A program made the translations under genes and the position numbers. The notes under the pieces are model-generated. The model did not search any database, had not been told where the DNA came from, and saw only the letters and a program-made list of their open reading frames with translations. From Rhizobium sp. Leaf453 (GTDB lineage: Bacteria > Pseudomonadota > Alphaproteobacteria > Rhizobiales > Rhizobiaceae), in assembly GCF_001425605.1 (NCBI RefSeq), contig NZ_LMRG01000010.1, positions 1 through 64,000 of the forward strand: DNA of 64,000 nucleotides. The letters are read 5' to 3'. This document shows positions 1 through 8,519 of the stretch, one piece after another. Positions within the stretch are counted from its first letter, which is position 1. Every line of letters starts with the position of its first letter.

Positions 1-70
1 CGCCAGCAAAAGACGGATGGTCAGACGAAACAGGTCGCCAGCAAAAGACGGATGGTCAGACGAAACAGGT
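1..70. repeat. 35-bp tandem direct repeat, IS21-like end
   Basis: Two identical 35-bp units abut at 1-35 and 36-70; the first may extend left of the window. They are followed at 71-118 by two short related blocks (GGGTCAAAATTGGACGCC and GGGGTCAATATTCCACGCC). Such blocks are typical of the terminal region of rhizobial IS21-family elements, whose ends carry multiple repeats. No istA or istB gene is present here, so the rest of the element would lie to the left. No convincing gene was found in 71-449; a 63-codon frame at 69-260 has no recognisable family. Confidence 0.55.
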
Positions 71-449
71 GGGGGGTCAAAATTGGACGCCGGTCACCCC
101 GCCAGAGGGGTCAATATTCCACGCCGAAACACACCGTGAAGCGATAGATTTAAACATCAGCCTCGATATCATTGCGCTCGACGTTCTAGACTGGAACGAC
201 AAAGTCGTGGCGACCATCCCAATCGAGGATGCGCTCAACGGATATCCGATGAAGCATTGAAGCGTGCGCTGGCATGTCGACGTTGAGGATGGGTTCGCCT
301 GGTCGGTCACTTGGTGAAGGTGGATGGCGGGGCTGAGTGACCCGCCTATGATCCAGGCGCGCGGGGTTCAGGATCGAGTGAATACCAAATAAACTAGCCG
401 CTTGCTATTCTACCGACTACGTGCGCTAGTCTCTCCTTTGGAGAAAGCT

Positions 450-848
450 ATGCACGGTTTCGTTCGATGCCTCGTCGCGGTGAGTTTCTTAGCTGTTGCC
501 CCATCCTTGAGTTTCGCCGTGGATGGACCGCAGGAAATATTCCTCTCAAACAGTGATGTTCCAACGAGCGTTTCGGGTATGACGGCTGGCGGATCGGCAG
601 CTGTGTATACGATACGTTCTTTGCGAGGTCAGCAGATGAAATTTTCGGTTCAAGCAAGCAATGACGACTGCGGCTTTGAAATATCAAAGAGCGACCAGTT
701 GGGGTTGTTGACCGATATCAAGATCTTTCCGGCGACTTTTGAAGACCAGGCTGCGGAGGGCGTCGTCTACAAAATGTCGCTTTACCAAAGTCGCACTGCG
801 TTTATGGAAAACATTACCTGCACGTTTTCAATGCAAGTCACCGACTAA
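450..848 (+). CDS. small exported hypothetical protein
   Basis: This 132-residue protein has a typical Sec signal peptide: a basic N-terminus, a hydrophobic core of about 16 residues, and a probable cleavage after SLSFA around residue 24. The mature part contains two cysteines (in DDCGFE and ITCTF) that could form a disulphide. The ATG at 450 is preferred over an in-frame one at 402 because it has a GGAGA ribosome binding site and begins the signal peptide directly. I do not recognise the family. It probably acts in the periplasm. Confidence 0.65.
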   Translation: MHGFVRCLVAVSFLAVAPSLSFAVDGPQEIFLSNSDVPTSVSGMTAGGSAAVYTIRSLRGQQMKFSVQASNDDCGFEISKSDQLGLLTDIKIFPATFEDQAAEGVVYKMSLYQSRTAFMENITCTFSMQVTD

Positions 849-931
849 TTTGCGGATTTTGATTCGTCTGGGGCGATGGGAGCTGTGGCCACCAACTTGC
901 TTGTCTTGAGAAAAGCAAGTACTGCCAGTCA

Positions 932-1129
932 ATGACTGAAGATTTTGACCAAGTAGCAATTCTAAAGCTCTTGAGAAGCGTGGCTGAAGCTCGCCGGAAT
1001 ACGGCACTTGCGATGCTGAATGCTTACGCGGCTGACGTTTTTCCCAAGGAAGCGACGCGAGATGATGTCGCTCTCTGGGAGGCCGAACTTGCCGACGCGG
1101 AGCTAGATATTCGGGGCCTAAGTAATTAG
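932..1129 (+). CDS. small hypothetical protein
   Basis: A 65-residue acidic protein predicted to be mostly alpha-helical, rich in Ala, Glu, Asp and Leu, without a signal peptide or membrane segment. It follows the exported protein by 83 bases. There is no strong ribosome binding site before the ATG, so the gene call rests mainly on composition and an open frame. The family is not recognised. Confidence 0.45.
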   Translation: MTEDFDQVAILKLLRSVAEARRNTALAMLNAYAADVFPKEATRDDVALWEAELADAELDIRGLSN

Positions 1130-1498
1130 CCAACTGATCTCTAGCCATTCTGTACCCCCGCTGGGAGGGCGCGAGCAGTCCGCAGCATGTAGGTTCTGCT
1201 CTGAACAGCTGCTATAAGAGCCGGCCCTGAATGGGTCTGCTCAACCATGAAGCCGCCTTCGTTCTTCCATGCGGTCGGGTCGATGATCTGCGCGATGGCT
1301 ACTCGGTCAAGCGCGTGAAGAAGCTTTTGGATACCCGCACTTGAAGTTGGGGAGCGGGGTTGCCTCGGCAGTGTGTCGGGCTATCTTCGATAAGATGCAG
1401 ACAGAGCCGCAAAATACAGCCAACGACAATACGCCTGCGCCGCAGCCAACGCCATTGAGTCCGTCGTATGGATCGGCTTGGGGCTGCACACGTCGTAT
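1130..1498 (-). other. no intact gene; possible degraded reading frame
   Basis: No complete gene is seen here. On the minus strand, roughly 1320 to 1131, one frame stays open with protein-like composition (it includes DPTAWKNEGGF and SGPALIAAVQSRTY) but has no start codon upstream. A neighbouring minus-strand frame covers 1489-1307. This could be the frameshifted tail of an older gene interrupted near the IS630 insertion. Confidence 0.25.
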
Positions 1499-1587
1499 TA
1501 GAGCGTTTCCCTGACTGATTGAATCGGATGGCTTTGCAAATCAGTCTCGTTCTGATTCAAACTATCTGCCGATGGAGGTCGGCAGAT

Positions 1588-1950
1588 ATGTCGAGAGCCC
1601 TTTCCGTTGATCTTCGCATACGTGTGCTCGCTGCCGTGAACGGCGGCGCATCGCATAGAGAGGCTGCCGAGCGTTTCGGCGTTAGCGCAGCCAGCGTGAG
1701 CCGTTGGCGTCACTTGCAAATCCAGCAGGGAAATGTTCGACCCGGTCCACTCGGCGGCGACCGCAATTCCCACAAGACAGAAGCGCATGCCGATCTGATC
1801 ATGACCTGGCTCGGCGAGCACCGGGACGGCACCCTTTTCGAGCTTCGCAAAGCCTTGGCTGACCAAGGCATTTCCATCAGCAAGTCGGCGCTGCATCGCT
1901 TTCTTGTCCGGCACGAACAAACGCGCAAAAAAAGACTGGCCATGCGGTAG
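1588..1950 (+). CDS. IS630 transposase, N-terminal frame (OrfA)
   Basis: 120 residues with an N-terminal helix-turn-helix domain (around SHREAAERFGVSAASVSRW, residues 25-45) that binds the terminal repeats, followed by a second winged-helix region ending in HRFLVRHEQTRKK. The frame ends at 1950, just after a run of seven A at 1927-1933. A -1 shift on that run joins it to OrfB, giving the usual single IS630 transposase. The ATG at 1588 was chosen because homology to IS630 transposases begins there. Confidence 0.85.
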   Translation: MSRALSVDLRIRVLAAVNGGASHREAAERFGVSAASVSRWRHLQIQQGNVRPGPLGGDRNSHKTEAHADLIMTWLGEHRDGTLFELRKALADQGISISKSALHRFLVRHEQTRKKRLAMR

Positions 1951-1967
1951 AGCAAAGCCGTCCGGAC

Positions 1968-2534
1968 GTGCTGGAAAAGCGGCAATGCTGGTTCGAGGAG
2001 CAACTCGATCTCGATCCAGAGCGGCTCGTGTTCATCGACGAAACCTGGACCGCGACCAATATGGCCCGTACTCACGGGCGATGCCGCAAGGGCGAACGGT
2101 TGCGGATGGGTTTCCCTCACGGTAATCGCAAGACGACTACACTGGTTGCGGGCCTCCGCAACACGGGAATGGTCGCGCCACTTGTCATAGACGGACCGAT
2201 CAACGGTGAATGGTTCGAGGCGTATGTCGCTAAGGTTCTGGTTCCGACATTGAAACCAGGGGACGTTGTCATCCTCGACAATCTGTCCAGCCACAAACGA
2301 CCGGCAGCAAGGGAACTGATCGAGGCAGTCGGCGCGACAATGATGTTCCTTCCACCCTACAGCCCGGACTTCAACCCCATTGAGAAGGCCTTCTCCAAGC
2401 TCAAGGCTCTCCTGCGAAAAGCTGCGGAGAGAACCGTCACCGGACTGTGGGATCGCATCGGCAAGCTGATTGATATGGTCGAACCGCAAGAAGCCCAGAA
2501 CTACTTCAACTCCTGCGGCTATGATCCAACATGA
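1968..2534 (+). CDS. IS630 transposase, DDE catalytic frame (OrfB)
   Basis: This carries the DDE catalytic domain of the IS630 transposase. The three acidic residues are visible in VFIDETW, VVILDNLSSHK and NPIEKAFSKLK, with the typical PPYSPDFNP motif before the glutamate. The frame is open upstream to the A-run at 1927-1933 (reading KKTGHAVEQSRPDV), so the product is most likely made as an OrfA-OrfB fusion by -1 frameshifting at that run rather than from the ATG at 1968. Confidence 0.88.
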   Translation: MLEKRQCWFEEQLDLDPERLVFIDETWTATNMARTHGRCRKGERLRMGFPHGNRKTTTLVAGLRNTGMVAPLVIDGPINGEWFEAYVAKVLVPTLKPGDVVILDNLSSHKRPAARELIEAVGATMMFLPPYSPDFNPIEKAFSKLKALLRKAAERTVTGLWDRIGKLIDMVEPQEAQNYFNSCGYDPT

Positions 2535-2549
2535 CAGGGAAACGCTCTA

Positions 2550-2814
2550 AATTGCTGGAGTGATCTTGGGGCGGCGGGGTGCAGTTCTGTTCACGTTTCG
2601 GTCCTTGCAAGGATTACCTTTGGGTATATTGCAGAACGTACAGAGGACTTACATAGAACCTTCAGGCTGGGCGAGACCTGGCTAACCGGGGAAGGTAAAT
2701 TGCCAGGTCTCTGACCGGCCATGGGATGGGGATCTTCTGCCGGCTCCAGACACCATATTGACAGTCAATCTATCGATCAAGGCAGCGCCGCTCGTTTGAT
2801 CTAGGGGAGCGAGT
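2550..2814. other. intergenic, no gene seen
   Basis: About 265 bases between the IS630 end and the next small gene. I see no coding region, RNA gene or clear regulatory palindrome in it. Confidence 0.4.
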
Positions 2815-3018
2815 TCAGGGCTCCACATCCATCGTTGATGGAAACCCCAAAAGCTTCATACACTCTTCGATGAGTTCTTCGGCACCCTGCGCATCGATCA
2901 GCAACCGCACTGGCTCGGCATCTGTCTGCATCGTACATCCCGAGTTCCGGCTCAGCCGAAATCGTACGATCCTTGACCGCAGAATTTTTGTAGCGGCAGA
3001 GTTCCGTTTCTCGGACAT
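2815..3018 (-). CDS. small hypothetical protein
   Basis: A 67-residue protein with a basic N-terminal half (MSEKRNSAATKILRSRIVRF) and a C-terminal half that looks like a small alpha/beta segment (VRLLIDAQGAEELIEECMKLLGF). It has no signal peptide. The ribosome binding site is weak. The family is not recognised, and its neighbours give no functional hint. Confidence 0.5.
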   Translation of the reverse strand: MSEKRNSAATKILRSRIVRFRLSRNSGCTMQTDAEPVRLLIDAQGAEELIEECMKLLGFPSTMDVEP

Positions 3019-3288
3019 GCCACTATTGTAAACCGACCCGAAAATCTAGCAACGATCCGGTTGACTTTGGCGCGCGCAGCTTTGAACAGCTATCGTTCGC
3101 GGCGCCTAAAGACAATTAACTGGCAGGTAACAACAAACGAGCGTTGCAAAGAGGCGTTAGGTATGCGGAAACTCTGATGGCCTGCGATGTGCTTTTGCGC
3201 ATCGGCTGAAAATCCTGGTCAAGAAATCGAAGGGATTTTGCTTCGAACAGGGACATGACATCTCGAAGCGCTTTCCCGGAGCAGAGCC

Positions 3289-3717
3289 ATGCCACAGACG
3301 GATATTTCAGACCTAACTCACTTGGAGGTCGTGACATTACCCCGTCGTTGTGAAGCCATCCTCGTGGTCGAGGACGAGCCCTTTATCGCACTGGATATTG
3401 ATGAGGTTCTTAGGGCAGCGGGACTAACGGCCGAAATCCGATCGTCACGAAGCGACGCGTTGAGATGGCTTGAGCGCAGCAGCCCGGCGGCCGCCGTGCT
3501 TGATCTGCACCTGCGCGACGGCGACGGCTTGGCCATTGCGCTGATCTTACAGGCGCGGGGCGTCCCTGTAATCTTCTGCTCCGGCGGAGATCCGTCGGAT
3601 CTTCCAAATGACTTCAAGGTAGAGGCCTGGGTCAGTAAGCCATTCGTAGACGGAGAACTGATCGCTGCGGTGCGGTTGGCGATCACCGACCGAGACCCTC
3701 ATCAGCAGATCGAGTGA
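3289..3717 (+). CDS. single-domain response regulator
   Basis: A 142-residue stand-alone receiver domain. The acidic pocket is E28-D29-E30 in LVVEDEP, the phosphoacceptor is D72 in VLDLHL, and the conserved lysine is K117 in VSKPF. There is no output domain, so it probably passes phosphate or acts by protein contact, as CheY-like and stress-signalling receivers do in alphaproteobacteria. A GGAG site about 9 bases upstream supports the ATG at 3289. No partner kinase is adjacent. Confidence 0.85.
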   Translation: MPQTDISDLTHLEVVTLPRRCEAILVVEDEPFIALDIDEVLRAAGLTAEIRSSRSDALRWLERSSPAAAVLDLHLRDGDGLAIALILQARGVPVIFCSGGDPSDLPNDFKVEAWVSKPFVDGELIAAVRLAITDRDPHQQIE

Positions 3718-3890
3718 AAGTGATGTTCCGCGCGAAAATGGGACTCAACGTCTGCACAAAGTTATGCTTTGATAAGAACGTTTTAAGGTGACCCGTCCTG
3801 CGACGGTATTTCATCACGTATGGTAGCCCCGGTCTGCGTGCGCTGGACCGGGGCGTTATTCATCAATTCAGACGCCGACTTGAGCGGCCC

Positions 3891-4154
3891 CTAATGTGAG
3901 TGAGGCCCGGAGACAGCGTCCGATCCAGACGCCACAGAAGAGATATCGAGATCTCGTTGTGTCGAATTGAACCCGTTGCGTTCAGCACCATCTTGCAGCG
4001 TCCAAGACATCCGGTCCACCCAAATCTTCCTTTCAGCCAGGATTGCCCGCGCAATGACAATTGCTGCATGGTCCTCGAAGTATTCCTCGGACACACCTTC
4101 AATAGCGGAAATCGCTGCCCAGACGTCGTTTGGAAATTCATTTGAGAAAGCCAT
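3891..4154 (-). CDS. hypothetical protein
   Basis: An 87-residue soluble protein. The start at 4154 is chosen because GAGGA lies just upstream on the minus strand and the sequence before it in the same frame looks non-coding. The N-terminal half is helical with acidic character (NDVWAAISAIEGVSEEYFED); the C-terminal half is Ser/Gly-rich. The family is not recognised. Confidence 0.5.
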   Translation of the reverse strand: MAFSNEFPNDVWAAISAIEGVSEEYFEDHAAIVIARAILAERKIWVDRMSWTLQDGAERNGFNSTQRDLDISSVASGSDAVSGPHSH

Positions 4155-4409
4155 AAGTATTTCCTCAATACGCGGACGCGGCAACCAACAACCAGATACC
4201 TCTTCAACATCCGGAGACTGATTTGCTCCGACTAATGAGCCAACAGCAAGTTGGACGATAGGGACATATGATGGTGCGGAGCGGGGTTCGCGGCGCATAG
4301 GACTTTGGTCTCAACGGAGGGGCATTGGTCTACTGGTCCTTGCCACACTTCGTAACAGCGCCACCCTCCTTCATTCCAACAGGCCAGATTTGGCTTCAAA
4401 GGAAGGAGA

Positions 4410-4982
4410 ATGACGATGAACATGACCCGAACAATCTCGACGGCGGCTATTGCGATCGGAGTGGCGTTGGCGGGTAGCCCAAGCTACTCGTTAGCGAAAG
4501 ACGGCGGCAACCGCGGCAATAGCGGTGGAGGGCATGAAAGTAGAGGCGATAGTGGCAAAAATTCCTCAGTCGACAGAGGACGCGACAATTCCGCCTCGAA
4601 GGCACAAGAGCGCCGCTCATCAAAAGCGCTTCAGCGAGAAAGCGCCTCAGTCAAGAGCTCCAAGTCAGACGTATCTTACAAAGCAGGCTTAAACTCTCTG
4701 AACCGGAATTATCACGCCTACCTCAATTCGAATGATCCGAGATTTCAAGAGTTGTTTTCCTATGTCCGGGAATATGCCGAATATGAACTGAAGTACGGCG
4801 AAGGCTCAATCCCAACCGATGAGGACCTTTCGGACCAAGCGTTGCGTGACGCCCTTGCCAAAGCGGCGGGGACTGAAACCATATCGGACGAGACGCTGAG
4901 CTGGGCAAAATATGTCTTGGGCGTTGGGCCAAGAGCGGGCAAAATCGATGAGGTCCGACGGCATCTCGCTGTACGCGGTTGA
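4410..4982 (+). CDS. exported low-complexity protein
   Basis: This 190-residue protein has a signal peptide (about residues 1-29, ending SYSLAKD). A Gly/Ser/Arg/Asn-rich, highly charged segment follows (about 31-85), then a compact helical domain (about 86-190, containing YKAGLNSLNRNYHAYLNSND). A strong GGAAGGAG site precedes the ATG. The hydrophilic linker and C-terminal helical part suggest a periplasmic or secreted protein; function unknown. A small gene follows 100 bases downstream on the same strand and may share its transcript. Confidence 0.7.
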   Translation: MTMNMTRTISTAAIAIGVALAGSPSYSLAKDGGNRGNSGGGHESRGDSGKNSSVDRGRDNSASKAQERRSSKALQRESASVKSSKSDVSYKAGLNSLNRNYHAYLNSNDPRFQELFSYVREYAEYELKYGEGSIPTDEDLSDQALRDALAKAAGTETISDETLSWAKYVLGVGPRAGKIDEVRRHLAVRG

Positions 4983-5082
4983 GATTGGTATCTATCGACG
5001 TGCGGGGCTTGCGGGCTCCGCAGTTTCCCGCTTTCATCGGGACAGCATTGGTTTGGCGCAGTGATAGGGAGAGGACTGCAGG

Positions 5083-5301
5083 ATGCGCGAGTACCTAACC
5101 TCAACGGAAAAAATTGAGTTGAGCGAGTCAGACCTGATGATCATGGAAAGCGTGTTCGAGAAGCTAAAACTCGAAACTGTATATCGCGGAAATCCCGAGA
5201 ACGTCCGCCGTTTGGCGCGCTCGATCATAGCGCTCTACAAGTCAGTTGCACGTGATCCGGAAAAACTGGTTCAGATCCTCGCTTTTGAAAATCGAGATTA
5301 G
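5083..5301 (+). CDS. small hypothetical protein
   Basis: A 72-residue, mainly alpha-helical protein without signal peptide or membrane segment, starting MREYLTSTEKIELSESD. A GGGAGAGG stretch and AGGA precede the ATG. The pattern of charged helices (ENVRRLARSIIALYKS) resembles small rhizobial proteins of unknown function. It lies 100 bases after the exported protein and may be co-transcribed. Confidence 0.55.
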   Translation: MREYLTSTEKIELSESDLMIMESVFEKLKLETVYRGNPENVRRLARSIIALYKSVARDPEKLVQILAFENRD

Positions 5302-5537
5302 CCAGGCGTCCCCTCCCCTAGCACGTATTGTCCTGTTTTGATCAAATGCGCCATTTGGGGAGAACACAGCTATTTGCATAACTGAAAGATAACCCCGCGT
5401 ATTGTAAATTGAGGTAACTTCGCTTCAACGCGACCTGATTTAGATATTCCTCAAGGTCCTTGGGCTAAACTGAAGCCCGTTGCACAAGTGGGGCGCCGCT
5501 TCTGAGTTCTTCTGCCGGTAGACATTAAACCCGGTTC

Positions 5538-5571
5538 CCCTCCTGCGGCAACGTGGGAGGGTTTTGTTTTT
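5538..5571 (+). terminator. probable rho-independent terminator
   Basis: A short stem (CCCTCC at 5538-5543 pairing with GGAGGG at 5556-5561) is followed at once by TTTTGTTTTT. It would end transcription from the gene ending at 5301. I see no gene in 5302-5537. Confidence 0.55.
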
Positions 5572-5626
5572 GATCCTGGGGTGGCGGTTATCAGCGTTCC
5601 GCTAAGATATTTTCTGTAATGCAGAA

Positions 5627-5901
5627 GTGAAGCCGCTACCGGGAGTGACCGCAAGCGAACCGGCTTCGCGTGTTCTGGAAAAACTCGACGGCGAAGGACA
5701 AAAGTTTGACCGCGTTTGCCGCTATCTCACCGCACTGATCGTTTTGCATGCATTGGATTTGCGGAGCCGTGGCCTTCTTGCAAAGGGCTTTTGGGCTATC
5801 AGTGGGCTTTTGTTCTTTTTGTATATATCGGCGTCTTCGTTCTCATTGTAGGAATCTACTGCGAGGCTAAGAAGTCAACACTTGCAGCTGATCAGAACTA
5901 A
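5627..5901 (+). other. possible small membrane protein, perhaps frameshifted
   Basis: A GTG-initiated frame (5627-5851) overlaps a second frame (5716-5901) whose end reads like a transmembrane helix followed by a charged tail (VLFVYIGVFVLIVGIYCEAK). A single frameshift would join a soluble N-terminal half to this helix. There is no clear ribosome binding site. It is either a small membrane protein or chance open frames. Confidence 0.25.
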
Positions 5902-6028
5902 AAACTGACTTTGATTAGTGGAGCGGTATAAGGCTTACCGTGAAAAACTCCGCGCGCTTAGCGTCGCCATTCAGGGTGGGCTGCGACGACTCCCCGATTG
6001 GCAGGTACGTCGGCGCAGTGACGGCGTG

Positions 6029-6051
6029 GTACCGGCCCTAAGAGCCGGTAC
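6029..6051. terminator. inverted repeat, possible terminator
   Basis: GTACCGGC at 6029-6036 pairs with GCCGGTAC at 6044-6051 around a 7-base loop. It lies just past the stop codon of the minus-strand gene at 6069-6518. There is no T-run, so termination is only a guess. Confidence 0.3.
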
Positions 6052-6068
6052 GTCTTGGCAGTACCACC

Positions 6069-6518
6069 TCATTCGACGGGTAAGATAACGCTATTTTCCG
6101 ACGTGCTCTTGACCGGCTTTTGACCTGGTACATGAGACATGGTCCGGGTGCGGCTCTCGAGTTCGTCGCCGTTGGCCCGTGTTTTGGTCTGCGATTTACT
6201 GAATGTTCCCTGATCCAGGGCTTGCGCCTTCGACTGCGCTTTCAACTGATTGTCGTTCTCCTGAATTTTGGTTCGGCTTTTCGCCTTACCATCGATAGAA
6301 GCAGCGCTGGCGGCCGAGCCGATCGAGGCAGTTGATCCATCGTCGGTCACGCATGCACCTGCAGTTCCAAGGGTACTTGCAGATGTTCCGTCTGCTGAAG
6401 CACTGCCACCGGAGCCGACCGTGCCGGCAGCAGCACAATCTTCAGCGTGGGATATTCCGGCTGAGGCCGACATAATCATCGCAAGGCTTGCGACAAGGGG
6501 TAAAACGTAGCGCATCAC
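6069..6518 (-). CDS. exported Ser/Ala/Gly-rich repeat protein
   Basis: A 149-residue protein with a clear signal peptide (about residues 1-25, ending GISHAED). The mature N-terminal half is a Ser/Gly/Ala/Thr-rich repeat region containing ASTLGTAGACV. The C-terminal half is basic and hydrophilic (KAKSRTKIQENDNQLKAQSK). The STLGTAG element also occurs in the repeat protein at 6942-7508, so the two are related by module. It is the last of three adjacent minus-strand genes of similar composition. Probably periplasmic or surface-exposed; function unknown. Confidence 0.7.
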   Translation of the reverse strand: MMRYVLPLVASLAMIMSASAGISHAEDCAAAGTVGSGGSASADGTSASTLGTAGACVTDDGSTASIGSAASAASIDGKAKSRTKIQENDNQLKAQSKAQALDQGTFSKSQTKTRANGDELESRTRTMSHVPGQKPVKSTSENSVILPVE

Positions 6519-6527
6519 AAAACCTCC

Positions 6528-6887
6528 TTATGGCTTGGCTTTTTCGACATAGCATGTGCCATCCGAGTTCCGTGTGACGACTGCACCGTCCGGACGGGTT
6601 ATGCTTGAGGTGGAAAGGGCGCTTGTTGTCCCGTCACCCGATGCGGTGGCACTCGCACCAGACGTGGAGCCGCCAGCGGAATGCGTGGTAGTCGGTTTGC
6701 CTCCAACTCTCGTCGAAGAGCTGACCTTGCCACCCCCAGCTGTAACGGTCGTGGAGTTGCCTGCGTCTGTTACGCTGGTGCTTTCGATGATCGTGCACGT
6801 TGTGCCATCGTCCAGCTTTATCGTCTCCGCCAGGGCTGCGCCGCACAGGGAGACACCGAATGCTGTCGTCAAGATTTTCCGGATCAT
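6528..6887 (-). CDS. exported Ser/Thr/Gly-rich protein
   Basis: 119 residues from the ATG at 6887, which has a GGAG site and begins a signal peptide directly (MIRKILTTAFGVSLCGAALA). The mature protein has two cysteines flanking a Ser/Thr/Gly-rich middle: one in DGTTCTI near the N-terminus and one in GTCYVEK near the C-terminus, so a disulphide could close it. It sits between two other secreted repeat proteins, 9 bases upstream of one and 54 bases downstream of the other, so the three probably form an operon. Family not recognised. Confidence 0.65.
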   Translation of the reverse strand: MIRKILTTAFGVSLCGAALAETIKLDDGTTCTIIESTSVTDAGNSTTVTAGGGKVSSSTRVGGKPTTTHSAGGSTSGASATASGDGTTSALSTSSITRPDGAVVTRNSDGTCYVEKAKP

Positions 6888-6941
6888 TGTAATTCTCCTG
6901 CAAAGGCCGGCTGCTTGATCGCAGCCGGCGTGATTGAACAA

Positions 6942-7508
6942 TTAGCAAGAGCCGTCGTTCTTCTTGGCTTTGCCGGGAGGGCATTTCTTGTTGGACGTGT
7001 CGTCCTGCGCGGCACCAGCAGCGCTACCCGCGGTTCCCACCGAACTGCTGGCGTCACCGTCACCGACAGAGGTCCCAGCCGTTCCGAGCGTCGACGCAGC
7101 ACCAGAGCCTTCGCCGTTCCCGGCCGCCGACCCTGCCGTACCAACCGAGCTGCTGGCTTTTCCGTCACCAACGGATGTGCCGCCCGTCCCGAGCGTGGAG
7201 GCAGCACCCGCCCCATCACCTGCGCCCGCAGCCGAGCCTGCGGTTCCAACCGAGCTGCTGGCCTGACCATCGCCGACAGACGTGCCGCCCGTTGCAAGAG
7301 TTGATGCGGAACCATTGCAGTCCGTGCTACCTGCAGGACACTCGGTACCGCCGGCAGAGGATCCTGCAGTCCCGACTGTGCTGTTTGCGGTTCCGTCTCC
7401 GACATTGGTTCCGCCTGTTCCGACTGTGCTGCTGGACTGGGCAAAAACGGTGGTAGTCGAGCTCGCGAGAAGTGCGGCAGCGAGAACAAACGATGTAAGG
7501 GTTTTCAT
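6942..7508 (-). CDS. exported VGTAG-repeat protein
   Basis: 188 residues from the ATG at 7508 (AAGGAG upstream), with a signal peptide ending about TTVFAQ. The mature region consists of about four imperfect repeats of roughly 35 residues, each with a TLGTGGTSVGDG element followed by ASSSVGTAGSAAG. The second repeat is interrupted by a Cys-containing insert (ECPAGSTDCNG), and the protein ends in a basic Cys-containing tail (KKCPPGKAKKNDGSC). The regular Gly/Ser/Ala repeats suggest an extended or beta-solenoid-like secreted protein. It is the first gene of the three-gene set. Confidence 0.7.
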   Translation of the reverse strand: MKTLTSFVLAAALLASSTTTVFAQSSSTVGTGGTNVGDGTANSTVGTAGSSAGGTECPAGSTDCNGSASTLATGGTSVGDGQASSSVGTAGSAAGAGDGAGAASTLGTGGTSVGDGKASSSVGTAGSAAGNGEGSGAASTLGTAGTSVGDGDASSSVGTAGSAAGAAQDDTSNKKCPPGKAKKNDGSC

Positions 7509-8136
7509 CTCTATCTCCTTGTTTTCCATTGAAGCTACGACCTGCAATCGCTGTCGAAGCATGGTGGCAAACTTGGAGAATCAGGTATTGTTTCGTCCTT
7601 TAGGACCTATGCGGTAACGCTCCGACCCTAGGTCTTAATAGGGCTAGGACTTAAGCCTACAACGCTACCCCTTGAGTGCGTCAAGAGCTGGTGGAGCGCG
7701 TTTTCGAGGTTGAGGAGTTGATCCTGGAGCGCGGGTCACGAATGATTAAAAGTCCCATCCTACACTGTAAGCGTTCGGTGAAGTGGAATTGACCCGATCA
7801 GATGACGGTTACGCGGCAAGCCGAAGAAGTCTTCTCGTCCCATAGAGCGCCCATAGCTTTCACACTCGTACGGCAAGCCATGGAAGCAGAGGACGGCGTT
7901 GGCACTCTCGTGTAGTCCTCGGCCGTCGAGAACGGGCGGTTGTGCTGGAAGCGCGCGGCGAAGGCGTCATCGTGTGGACGCTTCGCTTCGGAGATGAGGT
8001 GCGGCCGGAAAGCGAGTATTTTACTGGCATAGATAAGAAGGCGGATGCCGAAGGCGTTTCAACACTTGAGGCAGTCACCAAAAACGGCTGAAGGATTGGT
8101 CGCCGGATATGGTGTCCGACCCGATCCAGGAAAGCT
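7509..8136. other. promoter region and degraded sequence
   Basis: The first part (7509-7680) should contain the promoter of the three secreted repeat proteins; I could not identify its elements with confidence. Further right, plus-strand frames with protein-like composition but no start codon appear (for example EARGEGVIVWTLRFGDEVRP, near 7945-8005), which suggests a decayed gene. A short frame near 7690-7750 (VFEVEELILERG) loosely resembles transposase helix-turn-helix regions but is too short to call. Confidence 0.3.
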
Positions 8137-8255
8137 TGCTCGAACCCTGCCTTTGCGACTTCAGGCGGATCGGCCTTCTCTGCTTGGCCGACCTCCGTAT
8201 CGAGCATATGGGCGCGCTTAAAAAACTTGGTTTTGTCCGACCGGGCGTAAGGCAT
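8137..8255 (-). pseudogene. remnant of a short-chain dehydrogenase C-terminus
   Basis: The minus-strand frame contains LDTEVGQ followed by ADPPEVAKAGFE, the pattern found near the C-terminus of many classical SDR oxidoreductases. Both the N-terminal cofactor-binding region and the true C-terminus are missing, and homology stops abruptly after GFE. It is a fragment only, and it is not part of the intact SDR that follows on the other strand. Confidence 0.4.
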
Positions 8256-8466
8256 GTGTTTTTGGCGGCTGGATTATGTATACGACAGCCCGTGAAGAAA
8301 AGTGGAAATGGAGCGATCTGCCGGTCAGTGGCCCTCCAAGTCGCCGGCCTCTGATGTGTGAACTGTGTGGTCGGATCCACTCCATCTGGTATGGCGCGCT
8401 TCCCAAGGGTCTTCCGGCCCAGCCTACCCCTGATAGGGTATTTTTGCGCGTGTGCGAACGCCGGGG

Positions 8467-8491
8467 GGAACCTGTCATGGTTTGGGTCGTT
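8467..8491 (+). promoter_or_regulatory. EcfG (RpoE2)-type general stress promoter
   Basis: GGAAC at 8467-8471 and CGTT at 8488-8491 are separated by 16 bases. This matches the known alphaproteobacterial EcfG promoter consensus (GGAAC-N16/17-CGTT) exactly. It lies 28 bases upstream of the SDR start at 8520. SDR genes of this YghA/GSP39 type are common members of that regulon, which supports the call. Confidence 0.7.
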
Positions 8492-8519
8492 CTCCGGTGC
8501 CATAAATCAGGAGATCGCC

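Larger units (their letters stand above)
1501..2547 (+). mobile_element. IS630-family insertion sequence, complete
   Basis: The element is bounded by near-perfect terminal inverted repeats beginning GAGCGTTTCCCTG at 1501 and ending with the complement at 2547. A TA dinucleotide flanks it on both sides (1499-1500 and 2548-2549), which is the target duplication typical of IS630/Tc1-type elements. It carries one transposase gene split into two overlapping frames. The intact ends and intact DDE residues suggest a recent insertion. Confidence 0.9.

Noticed and set aside
1-70. CRISPR-like repeat at the window start
   Set aside because: The two units abut without spacers and lie next to IS21-like terminal motifs; there are no cas genes.
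1710-2489. A 259-codon minus-strand frame inside the IS630 element
   Set aside because: It is antisense to the DDE transposase and has no recognisable domain.
6990-7440. Tandem DNA repeats suggesting a CRISPR or minisatellite
   Set aside because: The repeats are in frame within a secreted protein and vary mainly at synonymous or conservative positions, so they are coding repeats.
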